From the NCBI GenBank assembly GCA_022641095.1, contig JALCDB010000003.1:1-64000 (forward strand): a stretch of 64,000 nucleotides of DNA, written 5' to 3'. A program made the position numbers and the translations under genes. Source of the stretch: Bacilli bacterium (lineage in GTDB: Bacteria; Bacillota_I; Bacilli_A; RFN20; CAG-826). Positions 52,667-61,081 of this stretch are shown piece after piece. Position 1 is the stretch's first letter. Every line of letters begins with the position of its first letter. The notes below the pieces were generated by a model. That model worked only from the letters and a program-made list of their open reading frames with translations, did no database searches and was not told where the DNA came from.

Positions 52667-53119
52667 ATGATCAAAATATATTATTCCCCCAGTTGCACGA
52701 GTTGCCGCAAAGTCAAGAAATGGTTCGATGAGCAGAAAATCCCGTATGAGCAGAAAGACATTTTTTCCCACGGCCTTTCGGTCGAGGACATCAAGGAAGT
52801 CATTTCCAAGTCGGAGAACGGGACCGATGACATCATCTCCCCACGAAGTAAAATCGTGTCGGAGAACAATATCGATTTCGATGACATGACCGTGAGTCAG
52901 CTGATCGATTTCATCCGCAAGAACCCCTCGGTTTTGCGGCGCCCGATCATCGTTGACGACCATCGGATCCAAGTCGGTTACAACAAAGAGGAAATCCGAA
53001 CCTTCATTCCGCGCGCTTACCGTATCGCTGAGATGGCCTGCACCGAAGATAGTTGCCCTACCTTTGGCAAATGCGCGCCGAGCCTTGATATCAAAGGCGA
53101 ACTGAAGATCAAACACTGA
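52667..53119 (+). CDS. Spx/ArsC-family regulator with a cysteine-rich tail
   Basis: 150 residues. The redox centre CTSC (C10, C13) and the RRPII segment near 103 match Spx, the RNA-polymerase-binding thiol-stress regulator of Bacilli. The body ends near residue 125; the extra tail contains CTEDSCPTFGKC, three more cysteines not usual in Spx (about 131 residues). TGC-TACAAT ends 8 nt before the ATG without a ribosome site. Arsenate-reductase-like alternatives lack the RNA-polymerase role. Confidence 0.85.
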   Translation: MIKIYYSPSCTSCRKVKKWFDEQKIPYEQKDIFSHGLSVEDIKEVISKSENGTDDIISPRSKIVSENNIDFDDMTVSQLIDFIRKNPSVLRRPIIVDDHRIQVGYNKEEIRTFIPRAYRIAEMACTEDSCPTFGKCAPSLDIKGELKIKH

Positions 53120-53132
53120 AAATGACCGACGA

Positions 53133-53156
53133 GCGCGCCTTTAGGCGCGCTTTTTT
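53133..53156 (+). terminator. Terminator of the spx-like gene
   Basis: GCGCGCC-TTTA-GGCGCGC followed by T6. Confidence 0.9.
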
Positions 53157-53227
53157 GTGGCGTCGTGACTTCCGTTGCCCATTTTATCTTTCTGATGCTA
53201 AAATCATTTAAAAGGGGCTTGTTCCAA

Positions 53228-54016
53228 ATGGAAGAAAAAAAAGAGCCGAGGAAAGAAAAGGGCGTTTCGACGAAAAAAGAGAAACCGGTCGTCAAAAAAA
53301 AGAGCGTCTGTCTCTTCAAGCGACGCGGCCTTGTCCTCGCGAGCGCAATAACGGCTATCGGCGCCGGCTTGGCTCTTATCGTATTTGCCTTTTTGTGCTT
53401 TTCCGCCACCGATTCCCTGAACTCCCCGATCGGAATAATGGTCGGTTTGGTTTCTCTTTTCGGCGCGGGGGCGCTGATAACATTCGGCGTTTTCAACTTG
53501 ATCCATCTTTACAATGGCAAATTTAACCCTCGGGCCCTTTTCCCCGTTTCCGCCATCGCGTTGGGCGGCGTCTCTTTCTTTGTTGGCATCGCTTCCATTT
53601 GCCTTGCCGATTCGGTGTTTTTTATCGCTTTTGGGGTTTTGCTGATCCTTTTGTCTGTTTCGGTTTTGGCCTTGGGGATCATTTCCTTTTCGCATCCGCG
53701 TTGTCTGCAAGGCCGTGAGCGGGTCTTTGAGGTCTTGTCCTGCTCGTTGAGTTTGGCTGTCATTGCGCTTCGCCTCGGGGCCGTCATCGCGGTTTTGGCT
53801 TTGGACTTAGTCATGTTCGTCAACGATTTGGTTTTTCTCCTTGCAATCGCCGCCACGTTCATTTTGGGACTTGTCCTCATCGTCGGCCCCGATCGCCCCT
53901 CTCTTAAGAAAGAGCAGCGGAAAGCCGAAACTTTATTGGCGTATGAAGAGCTTTTCGAAAAGGGCATCATCGACGAAAAGGATTTCAAGGCGAAAGCCGA
54001 CGAGATTCGCCGCTGA
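53228..54016 (+). CDS. Multi-pass membrane protein with a SHOCT tail
   Basis: 262 residues: a Lys/Glu-rich cytoplasmic start, about six hydrophobic segments, and a C-terminal SHOCT motif (AYEELFEKGIIDEKDFKAKA, then DEIRR). SHOCT motifs often end membrane or lipid-modified proteins and mediate oligomer contacts. AAAAGGGG precedes the ATG at 53228. Function unknown. It marks the left side of the AT-rich island. Confidence 0.7.
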   Translation: MEEKKEPRKEKGVSTKKEKPVVKKKSVCLFKRRGLVLASAITAIGAGLALIVFAFLCFSATDSLNSPIGIMVGLVSLFGAGALITFGVFNLIHLYNGKFNPRALFPVSAIALGGVSFFVGIASICLADSVFFIAFGVLLILLSVSVLALGIISFSHPRCLQGRERVFEVLSCSLSLAVIALRLGAVIAVLALDLVMFVNDLVFLLAIAATFILGLVLIVGPDRPSLKKEQRKAETLLAYEELFEKGIIDEKDFKAKADEIRR

Positions 54017-54111
54017 GTTTCTCCAAAGCGTAACGCGGACGGAATTGCATGGTTTTGTCGGCCATTCAGAACGGATCGAACGCGTTATAATAAAAAAATA
54101 AGGGTTTGAGT

Positions 54112-55536
54112 ATGAAACAATACAAGTCTTTTGAAGATGGCTTCAAGGATAAGGACCCTGCCTTTTTCTTTCTGATGGCAAAGAAATCTCCACTGAAAGA
54201 CATCGATTTCGAGGCTATGGCGATAAAAATAGCAAGCCTTTCCGGTCAAGAAAAACCGAGTTTTTTGTTTAACGAGCCGATACCTCAACCGAAAATTGGG
54301 TCAATATTGGTGGCTGGCGATAAGGTTTTCTGTTCTGCCAGGAGCGGACTGGAAATAGGCGATCATGCCGAATATACGGTTCTTGAGACCATGGGTGGGA
54401 AATCCGATTTGCGGAACGCCGTTCTTTATACCACTTTGGAGCCGTGTACCGCCGAATCTAGACATCCGTGGACAAAGTCTTGCTCACGCTTGATCGTGGA
54501 CAAAAAGATTAAGAAGGTGTTCGTTGGCACCATTGACGCCAATTATTTGGTCACCGGCATGGGAATCAAGTATCTTTTCGACCACGATGTGGAGGTCCTC
54601 CCGTTCGATTCAAGCCTCTCGAATGGGCTTAAGACAATAAACAAAGAGTTCTTTGAGTTCTTTGAGAAGTCCGAGGATTCAAAGGCCATCAGATTGGTCG
54701 ATAAGTGCCTCGGAAAGAAAATCGATTGGGATGTCGCTTCCTTTTATCAAAAATCCATTCGGGGGAACGAACCATCTTTAAGAACCGTGGAAATGAAGTT
54801 GGCTTTCTACCGCGAGATGATAGCAAAAGGGGAAATTGGCAAAGGCGACGAAATCAGCAGAGTCCGAGTCTCGAAGACTTTTGCGCTTCTTTTCTATTTG
54901 GATCCATCAATTGAAGTTGCGGGGTTTGGCGTCTCTCTTTATCTGCCAGGATCGAACGGCAGCGAAGGGAAAAACAAGAAAAGGAAAGTTATTAGAAAAT
55001 CACTGATACGAATGATGTCATCGGATCCGATATTCTGGAACGAAGAAAACGTCGTTTTCCGAATCATCAATGCCTTGGATCCGAATTATTTGTCTTCCCC
55101 AAAAGAGAATGATATCAAAGAGGAACTCAACAAGGTTTTTGCCAGTGGGGTATCCGCCCGTGAACTAATCTATAATTCATTGGCCCACAACGACTACTCC
55201 TCATGTTCCAACATATCCTTTAAAGTGGACGGAAACGTCTTGAAAATAACAGATTTCGTATCCTTGTCCCCAAACGATATCGATGTTCTAAACAAAGGTG
55301 AAATGAACAGCATTCCGACCAACCCACGTCTAATGGATGCGTTGGAGCAATGCAAAATCGTTGAGCAAAGCCAGTTTGGCATGAGTTGCGTTTCCGCCAA
55401 TGCCAAAGACTTGCCATCATCGCGCGATGAAAATGGCAAGCGAGTCAAAATGAAGACGTTCAGTGGAGACTCGCGAAAAGGAAAAAGTATCCTTATTACG
55501 TCCATTCCCCTGAAACGGCATATTAAAATACTATAA
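54112..55536 (+). CDS. RibD-type deaminase domain fused to a COG2865-like GHKL ATPase region
   Basis: 474 residues. The N-terminal deaminase domain (about 30-165) has the zinc ligands H85 in GDHAEYTVLE (with E87 as catalytic acid), C112 in TTLEPC and C124, plus the FVGTIDANYLVTGMGIKYL segment typical of RibD-like enzymes. Residues about 240-425 match the core of COG2865 regulators: SKTFALLFYLDPS, then ARELIYNSLAHNDYSS (from 349) and NPRLMDALEQCKIVEQ, resembling HATPase_c_4. No riboflavin gene is nearby. The next gene carries the same core plus a winged helix. The role is unknown; a nucleotide-sensing or defence function is inference. TATAAT lies at about 54087. Confidence 0.7.
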   Translation: MKQYKSFEDGFKDKDPAFFFLMAKKSPLKDIDFEAMAIKIASLSGQEKPSFLFNEPIPQPKIGSILVAGDKVFCSARSGLEIGDHAEYTVLETMGGKSDLRNAVLYTTLEPCTAESRHPWTKSCSRLIVDKKIKKVFVGTIDANYLVTGMGIKYLFDHDVEVLPFDSSLSNGLKTINKEFFEFFEKSEDSKAIRLVDKCLGKKIDWDVASFYQKSIRGNEPSLRTVEMKLAFYREMIAKGEIGKGDEISRVRVSKTFALLFYLDPSIEVAGFGVSLYLPGSNGSEGKNKKRKVIRKSLIRMMSSDPIFWNEENVVFRIINALDPNYLSSPKENDIKEELNKVFASGVSARELIYNSLAHNDYSSCSNISFKVDGNVLKITDFVSLSPNDIDVLNKGEMNSIPTNPRLMDALEQCKIVEQSQFGMSCVSANAKDLPSSRDENGKRVKMKTFSGDSRKGKSILITSIPLKRHIKIL

Positions 55537-55607
55537 ATAATATAGTATATATAATATAAAATACAAAAAAGAGTGCAATTAAGAGTGCAGTATAATACTA
55601 TTATTTC
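55537..55607. promoter_or_regulatory. AT-rich spacer with palindrome and paired AAGAGTGCA repeats
   Basis: ATACTAT-AAATAAT-ATAGTAT forms a 7-bp hairpin at the gene end. Two direct copies of AGAGTGCA (about 55570 and 55583) precede TATAAT (55591-55596), which is 11 nt from the next ATG. The repeats may bind the winged-helix product. Confidence 0.45.
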
Positions 55608-56510
55608 ATGAACAACGATACGTTCTTGGAAACAATCGGAAAGCAAGTCGATGGAGTTAGCCTCGCCCTTTTGGAGAAAAAAAACCTCAATCTCCAAAGG
55701 GTTTTTTTGAAAGCCGGCCTTGTTGACGAAAGCCTTTCCTTGACTCATTTGGGCCGTTTGCTTTTTGTCGAGCCTAACTCAAAGACCGCGTATTTCACTT
55801 TTATTTCCGGTCAAAAACAAGGCCTTCCGTCGGAGGCTAAAACCTTTTCCGGATCCCCTTATTCAGCTTGGTCATCTCTTCTAAACGATGTGGTCCGAAC
55901 CATTCCTTTATATGAAGACAGGGCTTCCTTGAGCCGAATCGAAAGGCCGGAGATCAGCGAGTCCGTCCTCAGGAGCGCGCTTGCATATTCAATCAGTCGC
56001 TCGTTCATTTTGAAGAACCCAATAACCATTGAGCACCATGAGAGGACCTCATCGATCGTTATCAGGTTTTTGGTTTCGCATCCGCGTGAAGAAACGATGA
56101 TCGGTGTCGTTCGATGCTTGGCGTTTTTGAAGGAAGTCGGATGGCACCCCAGACAGGATGTTTCTGAGCAAGAAAGAAAAAACAAGTTACGGATGAGCAA
56201 AACGTCCGATTTTATAACTCTTTCCCTCTTTTATGAGACAAGAAAAAGCGATTTCGATTATGGTGAAAGATCTGGTTCCCGCAAAGAAAGCGAAAGTGGG
56301 ATGAAAGCTTTGCGTTTGGCCGTGATAAACGGAAGAATAACGAGAAGGGCGTTAGTGGCCGATACCGGAATGTCGTTGAGGCAGGCGTCTTATGTCTTGA
56401 TGGGCTTGACGAAAAACGGTTATTTGGTGAGAAACGGCAAAAAAGAAAGCCCATCGGCATATTATCTGTTAACCAAGAAAGGCAAAATACTCTTGGCTTC
56501 GGGAGAATAG
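55608..56510 (+). CDS. COG2865-like protein with C-terminal winged helix
   Basis: 300 residues. The middle follows the COG2865 pattern: LTHLGRLLFVEPNSKTAYFT, then PEISESVLRSALAYSISRSF in place of the REALxNAxxHRDY helix, then ITIEHHERTSSIVIRF. The N-box Asn/His residues are not conserved, so ATP binding is doubtful. The C-terminus (ALRLAVINGRITRRALVADT, then GMSLRQASYVLMGLTKNGYL) is a winged helix. It is the partner of the preceding deaminase fusion, 71 nt away, with similar AT-rich codon use. The start has no ribosome site. Confidence 0.65.
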   Translation: MNNDTFLETIGKQVDGVSLALLEKKNLNLQRVFLKAGLVDESLSLTHLGRLLFVEPNSKTAYFTFISGQKQGLPSEAKTFSGSPYSAWSSLLNDVVRTIPLYEDRASLSRIERPEISESVLRSALAYSISRSFILKNPITIEHHERTSSIVIRFLVSHPREETMIGVVRCLAFLKEVGWHPRQDVSEQERKNKLRMSKTSDFITLSLFYETRKSDFDYGERSGSRKESESGMKALRLAVINGRITRRALVADTGMSLRQASYVLMGLTKNGYLVRNGKKESPSAYYLLTKKGKILLASGE

Positions 56511-56706
56511 GATTTCGCTTAGGCCATTGGCCAAACGCGCATTTGGCAACTTAGCCGACAATTTCTGAGAGGAGCCAAAGGGCCATAAAAAACCAAATGC
56601 CATCTCGTCTGCGTCTCCAAGGCCCATTCTATAGGAATAGGAACAATCTGGCTTTATGCGGTCAAACGAGACCAAAACCATCGTCTTGGACATGAGTGAT
56701 AGATGC

Positions 56707-56761
56707 TCAAAGTTCAGCGAATGCGTAATTCGTGCCGGTTCAATTTCGGCCTAGGCCACCA
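56707..56761 (+). pseudogene. 3' half of a tRNA-Leu(CAA), att-like remnant
   Basis: From the anticodon loop CTCAAAG the sequence has exact tRNA geometry: TTCAG, a variable arm CGAAT-GCGTA-ATTCG, T arm GCCGG-TTCAATT-TCGGC, acceptor strand CTAGGCC, A, and CCA (56759-56761). The 5' acceptor strand (expected GGCCTAG) and D arm are absent upstream. Such 3' halves are typical products of integration into a tRNA gene. It overlaps the 3' end of the CYTH gene. Confidence 0.65.
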
Positions 56762-57351
56762 AAAGAATCCGAAGGCTTTTGCTGGCCGACGGCGTTCAGG
56801 GCGCGGGCCACCTTGGTTTTGAGGCTAAGAACGAAGGGGATTTTCTCCTCGACGAAGAGGGCGTGCAGTTTCTCGGTCGCGTCCACCATGGAGTTGTGCT
56901 CAAGCTCGATTTCGTAATCGACGTGCCCTGAGTAGTGATTCTCGTCCAGTGAGAGTTTGCCGCCTTCGTATTCGACGTCGACGCGCTTCGTGGTGAGCGA
57001 TGTCAGAATTTTCAGTTTGGTCACGTCGATGTCAAGCATTGTGAGGAAACGCTTGATATCACCATCGGGGAAAACGCCTTTCTGCATGAAAGCGTCGAAC
57101 CGATCCTTGCTCCAAGCGCAGTTCTTTTCCAAAAGACCTTCGCTCAGCGGGGTTTTGAGGGTCATTTCGTAAAGGCCTTCCTTTTCCCGGATGCGGAGGG
57201 CGAATCCTTCTTTCCGCAGAAGCCCTTCTCCGTTATCGATGTAATAGTTGGTTTGCTCGTAGGCCTTCTCGCCCGCGAAACGCCTGAGTAGTCTTTCGTA
57301 ATCCTTTTGGCTCACCAAGGCTTTGGCTTCGATCTCGATTGCGTTGCTCAT
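56740..57351 (-). CDS. CYTH domain protein
   Basis: 203 residues. NAIEIEAKALVSQKDYERLL holds the ExExK signature; later charged strands (FALRIREKEG, YEMTLKTP, VDYEIELEHNS) complete the triphosphate tunnel. CYTH proteins hydrolyse triphosphates such as thiamine triphosphate, or act as inorganic triphosphatases. GGAGAG precedes the ATG at 57351. The last six residues are encoded by the tRNA-Leu remnant, so the native C-terminus was altered. Confidence 0.88.
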   Translation of the reverse strand: MSNAIEIEAKALVSQKDYERLLRRFAGEKAYEQTNYYIDNGEGLLRKEGFALRIREKEGLYEMTLKTPLSEGLLEKNCAWSKDRFDAFMQKGVFPDGDIKRFLTMLDIDVTKLKILTSLTTKRVDVEYEGGKLSLDENHYSGHVDYEIELEHNSMVDATEKLHALFVEEKIPFVLSLKTKVARALNAVGQQKPSDSFGGLGRN

Positions 57352-57381
57352 AGTTATCTCTCCATGTGTTATTATACCCTC

Positions 57382-57759
57382 ATGGATCAATTTGTTGTCC
57401 TGGAACGGGATTTTTTCTTGGAAAACGTCTATTGGATCGCCGCTCTCGTGGCTTTGGCTTTCGTCATCGGCTTCTTTCTCATCGACGGCATCTTCGGCCG
57501 TTATCAGTTAGCTAAGGAAAGGCGGATGAGGGACGAGAAGGTTTATATCAAAGCCTTGGGTGGGGAAGGCAACGTCTTGTGGAAGGAGCTTGAGGGCTCC
57601 CGCATCATCGTGAGCCTCCAGGATTACGATTTGCTCGACAAGGACAAACTTCACGATTATGGGGTTAGCGGTTTCCTCAAAATGAGCGATCGCCTCGTGA
57701 TGGTCGTCAAAAAAGACCCCGAGGAAATCTATTTCAAACTTTTCGGATCGCGTCCGTAA
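57382..57759 (+). CDS. Membrane-anchored PTS EIIB-like domain without the active cysteine
   Basis: 125 residues: one transmembrane helix (about 16-38), then IKALGGEGNVLWKELEGSRI and LHDYGVSGFLKMSDRLVMVV, which follow the EIIB fold of glucose/sucrose PTS permeases. The phospho-accepting Cys expected before the TRLR-like stretch is missing (ELEGSRI instead), so it cannot pass phosphate in the usual way. TATTAT lies 6 nt before the ATG. It may be a sensor or structural relic. Confidence 0.65.
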   Translation: MDQFVVLERDFFLENVYWIAALVALAFVIGFFLIDGIFGRYQLAKERRMRDEKVYIKALGGEGNVLWKELEGSRIIVSLQDYDLLDKDKLHDYGVSGFLKMSDRLVMVVKKDPEEIYFKLFGSRP

Positions 57760-58295
57760 ACGCGAAAGGCGATGTCTTCGAGGGGAAAGCCCATCACGTT
57801 GCAATAACTGCCTTCGATGTGGCTGATGAGGCCCGCTTCGTCTTGGATCCCATACGCGCCGGCCTTGTCATAAGGCCGGTATCTTTCTAGGTAGGCCTCG
57901 ATTTTCTCGCGGCTAAGGCGATTAAAAAAGACTTGGCTCATGACGGAACGGGTGATTTCCCTTTTTCGCGAAAGGTAAGTGTACCCCGTGATAACGATTT
58001 GGCGTTTTCCTTGTTCCATCAGAAGCATTTTAATCGCTTCTTCCTTGCTCTTCGGCTTTCCGAGGACCCGCCCTTCAAGGATCACCACGGTATCGCAGGC
58101 CAACACCTCGTCATCGGGGTGGCGCGAAGCGACCGCGTAGGCTTTAAGCCGGCTTTCCTCAAGCGGAATATCCTTGGGGGAGAGGGATTTTTGGACGGGC
58201 GATTCGTCGACTTCGCTATCCATGGCGATGAAAGGGATACCCAAACGGCGAATGATCTCTTGGCGGCGCGGCGAAGTGGATGCGAGGATCAGCAT
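57729..58295 (-). CDS. maf: Maf family nucleotide pyrophosphatase
   Basis: 188 residues. LASTSPRRQEIIRRLGIPF at the N-terminus, ACDTVVILEGRVLGKP near 67, and DKAGAYGIQDEAG near 144 are diagnostic. Members remove pyrophosphate from dTTP, UTP or modified nucleotides and limit septation when overproduced. It starts 3 nt after the RNase J stop and overlaps the convergent EIIB-like gene by 31 nt. Confidence 0.93.
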   Translation of the reverse strand: MLILASTSPRRQEIIRRLGIPFIAMDSEVDESPVQKSLSPKDIPLEESRLKAYAVASRHPDDEVLACDTVVILEGRVLGKPKSKEEAIKMLLMEQGKRQIVITGYTYLSRKREITRSVMSQVFFNRLSREKIEAYLERYRPYDKAGAYGIQDEAGLISHIEGSYCNVMGFPLEDIAFRVYGRDPKSLK

Positions 58296-58298
58296 TCG

Positions 58299-59972
58299 TC
58301 AGTCGACCTGATTCATGATGACCGGGACGATCATCGGATTGCGTTCGGTTTTGCGGTAGATGTATTTGCTGACGGCGTTCTTGATGGTGGTCTTGATCTC
58401 GCCGAAGGTCACTTTGCTCTTCATGAGGTCCCGAATCGCCTCTTCGGCGTGCATTTGCGCGTGCCGGATAACGTGGGTGTCCTCCCCGGCCGCGAAGCCG
58501 CGGGCATACACGATCGGAGGCACCACCAAGGCGTTCGTCTTGCTGTTGATGGTGACGATGACCGCGATCATGCCTTCGTCCTTAAGGACCCCGCGATCGT
58601 GGATGATCGCGCTCGAAAGGCCATCGAGATCGTTGCCATCGATATAAACGTCATCGGCCGGGATTTTCCCGCCTCGGGTCACCACGTGGTTCTTTAAGGT
58701 CAGGACGTCGCCATTATCGCATACGAAGATATGGTCTTTGGGGATGCCAAGGGTCTCGGCGACATCCGCGTGGATTTTGAGCATTCGGTACTCGCCATGG
58801 CAGGGCATGAAGAAGCGCGGGTTGGCCAAACGGATCATGAGGCGCAATTCCTGGCGCGAAGGATGGCCCGAGGAGTGGAGGGAGAAAGCCATGCTGTTTT
58901 GCTTCACGTCGGCGCCTTGCTTGACGAGTTTATTGACCAAACGGTCGATGAGGGCTCCGTTGCCCGGAATCGGGTTGCTGGAGAAGACGATGGTGTCCCC
59001 GGGGATGATGTGAATGTTCTTGTGATCGCCGTTGGCGATGCGGGAAAGAGCCGCCATGGCCTCGCCTTGACTGCCAGTGCAAAGAATGCAAACCTCACCC
59101 GTTTTGTACTTACGGACCATGTCGTCCGTGATGATCGAGGCATCGGGGATCTTGATGTAGCCGTATTGGCGGGCGATGCCGACGACGTTTTCCATCGAGC
59201 GTCCCAAAATGCAGATTTTGCGGTTATGCTCGACCGCGACCTCAACGACCTGCTGAATGCGGTTGATGTTGCTTGAGAAGGTGCTCACGATGATGCGGCC
59301 TTGAGCTTTGTCGAAGATCTCCTCAACGCCTTTGCGGACGTTGGTTTCGCTCGGGGTGTACCCCTCGATTTCGGCGTTCGTGCTGTCGCTCATGAGAAGA
59401 TCGACGCCTTCCGTGCCTAAAGTGGCGAGCTTCGAGAGTTCGTAATTGGGGCCGACCGGGGTGAGGTCGATCTTGAAGTCGCCGCTGTCGATGATGCGGC
59501 CTTGCTTGGTGTCGACGCAGATGCCATAAGCGTCGGGGATGGAGTGGGTGACGCGGAAGAAAGAGACTTTGAAATCATCGCCGACGTTAATGTGCGAATC
59601 CGAGTCGACCTCGACGATTTTTACGGCGTCGCGGATGCGCGCGTCCTCGAGTTTGTGGCGGATAAGCGCGGCGGCGAGGCGCGGGGCGTAGATGACGGGA
59701 ACGTAGACGCTTCGAATGAGGAAAGGGATGCCGCCGATGTGGTCCTCATGGCCGTGGGTGATGAAAAGGGCCTTGATTTTGTTGCGGTTGTTTTTGAGAT
59801 ACGTGTAATCGGGGATGACGTAGTCGACGCCAGGGAGATTGGACTCCGGAAAGCGCACGCCGGCGTCGAGAAGGATGAGCGAACGCTCGTTCTCGATGCA
59901 ATAAGTGTTTTTGCCAACCTCGCCCAAACCACCGAGGGCGAAGACGTTGACGGGTGAATCGAATTTAGCCAT
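58299..59972 (-). CDS. rnj: Ribonuclease J
   Basis: Metallo-beta-lactamase ribonuclease with 5'-3' exo- and endonuclease activity, central to RNA decay in Bacillota. 557 residues. FALGGLGEVGKNTYCIE, the zinc motif THGHEDHIGGIPF near 74, STNAEIEGYTPSE (near 200) and the beta-CASP segment PCHGEYRMLKIHA near 390 are complete. GGAGG precedes the ATG. Upstream of maf in one unit. Confidence 0.95.
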   Translation of the reverse strand: MAKFDSPVNVFALGGLGEVGKNTYCIENERSLILLDAGVRFPESNLPGVDYVIPDYTYLKNNRNKIKALFITHGHEDHIGGIPFLIRSVYVPVIYAPRLAAALIRHKLEDARIRDAVKIVEVDSDSHINVGDDFKVSFFRVTHSIPDAYGICVDTKQGRIIDSGDFKIDLTPVGPNYELSKLATLGTEGVDLLMSDSTNAEIEGYTPSETNVRKGVEEIFDKAQGRIIVSTFSSNINRIQQVVEVAVEHNRKICILGRSMENVVGIARQYGYIKIPDASIITDDMVRKYKTGEVCILCTGSQGEAMAALSRIANGDHKNIHIIPGDTIVFSSNPIPGNGALIDRLVNKLVKQGADVKQNSMAFSLHSSGHPSRQELRLMIRLANPRFFMPCHGEYRMLKIHADVAETLGIPKDHIFVCDNGDVLTLKNHVVTRGGKIPADDVYIDGNDLDGLSSAIIHDRGVLKDEGMIAVIVTINSKTNALVVPPIVYARGFAAGEDTHVIRHAQMHAEEAIRDLMKSKVTFGEIKTTIKNAVSKYIYRKTERNPMIVPVIMNQVD

Positions 59973-60130
59973 AAGGGCCTCCGTAAAGAGATTGAATAGG
60001 AATTATGCTATGTGAGATGATCGCAAGCGACTATACTATATCACACTTTTCTTTTTGTATAACAGGAAGTAACCGCTTTGATGGGCAATTGTTTGGCGAA
60101 AAGGCCCATACCAACGCAAGGCGGTTTGGC

Positions 60131-61081
60131 TCAACTGTTTTTTTTCGCGCTTTGAGGGGACTTCTCTTTGCCCTTTTTGGCTTTTATGAGGCTATCGATG
60201 AAGGCCACAAGCGGCGGCAAAAGGGCCGTTAGGCTCATAAAATAGGGGGCGGCGTTCCAGGATTTCGTGAAGTCGAGGAAGAAGAGGCCCGTCGCGTCCT
60301 CGACGATGAAGTTGCGGTTAACCAAGAGGGCCACGAGGAAGAGGAGCGTGGCTAGACAAGCCGCCATGAGGCAAACGGCGGAGCGGCGGACGTCACCAGC
60401 AGCGGTATGCACCTCATCACGATAGAAGAACTCGCGATAGACGAGGAGCCCGGATGGCACCCCCATAAGAATCCACATGAAGAGACCGCTCCACCAAGAT
60501 GGTGAGCCATAGTTCGCGATGAAGATGAACAAAAGGAAACCGGCGGTGAAATAAAGGGCGAAAAGAGTCCACAAGCCGCGGAAAACGGACGAAACGACTT
60601 TCCGCGCTTTGCCATAGCGGTAGGGGTAGTAACGGACTTCGGGGCTGACCTTGCCCTTGCTTCCGCGAATGGCCCAATAGACGCCAATCGCGCATAATAG
60701 CAGATCGGAAATAAGGAAATCGAGCGGGAAAAGGGGCGTGACGAGACCTTCGACGATGCCGCCGTAACGGCCCGTTGCGACGTAAACGATGATAAGGAGC
60801 GCCGCGACGAAGGAGAAGGCGGCGAGAATGACGCCATTGACCTTTCTCGTAAGGGCGAGTTTCCTCTCGCTCTCCGGGAAAAGAACGAGGTGAAACGCGA
60901 AAACGAAATATATCAAAAGGACGACGCTCAGCCAATAAGGGGCCATAAGGCTCTTGACGTCGACCGAACTGCCGATCCAGTTGCCTAAGGAGGAAACGAG
61001 AGTGAAGAAGGCAAGCCCGGCGACGATGAAGGAAACGGCCTCAAGAATCCGAAGCGTAAGGGTTTTGGCTGCTATTTTCAT
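60131..61081 (-). CDS. Multi-pass membrane protein of unknown function
   Basis: 316 residues with seven or eight hydrophobic segments and a Lys-rich C-terminus (KAKKGKEKSPQSAKKNS). No transporter or enzyme signature is visible. It overlaps the stop of the upstream metallophosphoesterase lipoprotein by ATGA, so the two are co-translated and may act together at the membrane. Confidence 0.65.
   Translation of the reverse strand: MKIAAKTLTLRILEAVSFIVAGLAFFTLVSSLGNWIGSSVDVKSLMAPYWLSVVLLIYFVFAFHLVLFPESERKLALTRKVNGVILAAFSFVAALLIIVYVATGRYGGIVEGLVTPLFPLDFLISDLLLCAIGVYWAIRGSKGKVSPEVRYYPYRYGKARKVVSSVFRGLWTLFALYFTAGFLLFIFIANYGSPSWWSGLFMWILMGVPSGLLVYREFFYRDEVHTAAGDVRRSAVCLMAACLATLLFLVALLVNRNFIVEDATGLFFLDFTKSWNAAPYFMSLTALLPPLVAFIDSLIKAKKGKEKSPQSAKKNS

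Noticed and set aside
56469-56693. 74-codon minus-strand frame right of the deaminase island
   Set aside because: No ribosome site or domain; it overlaps the end of a well-supported gene on the other strand.
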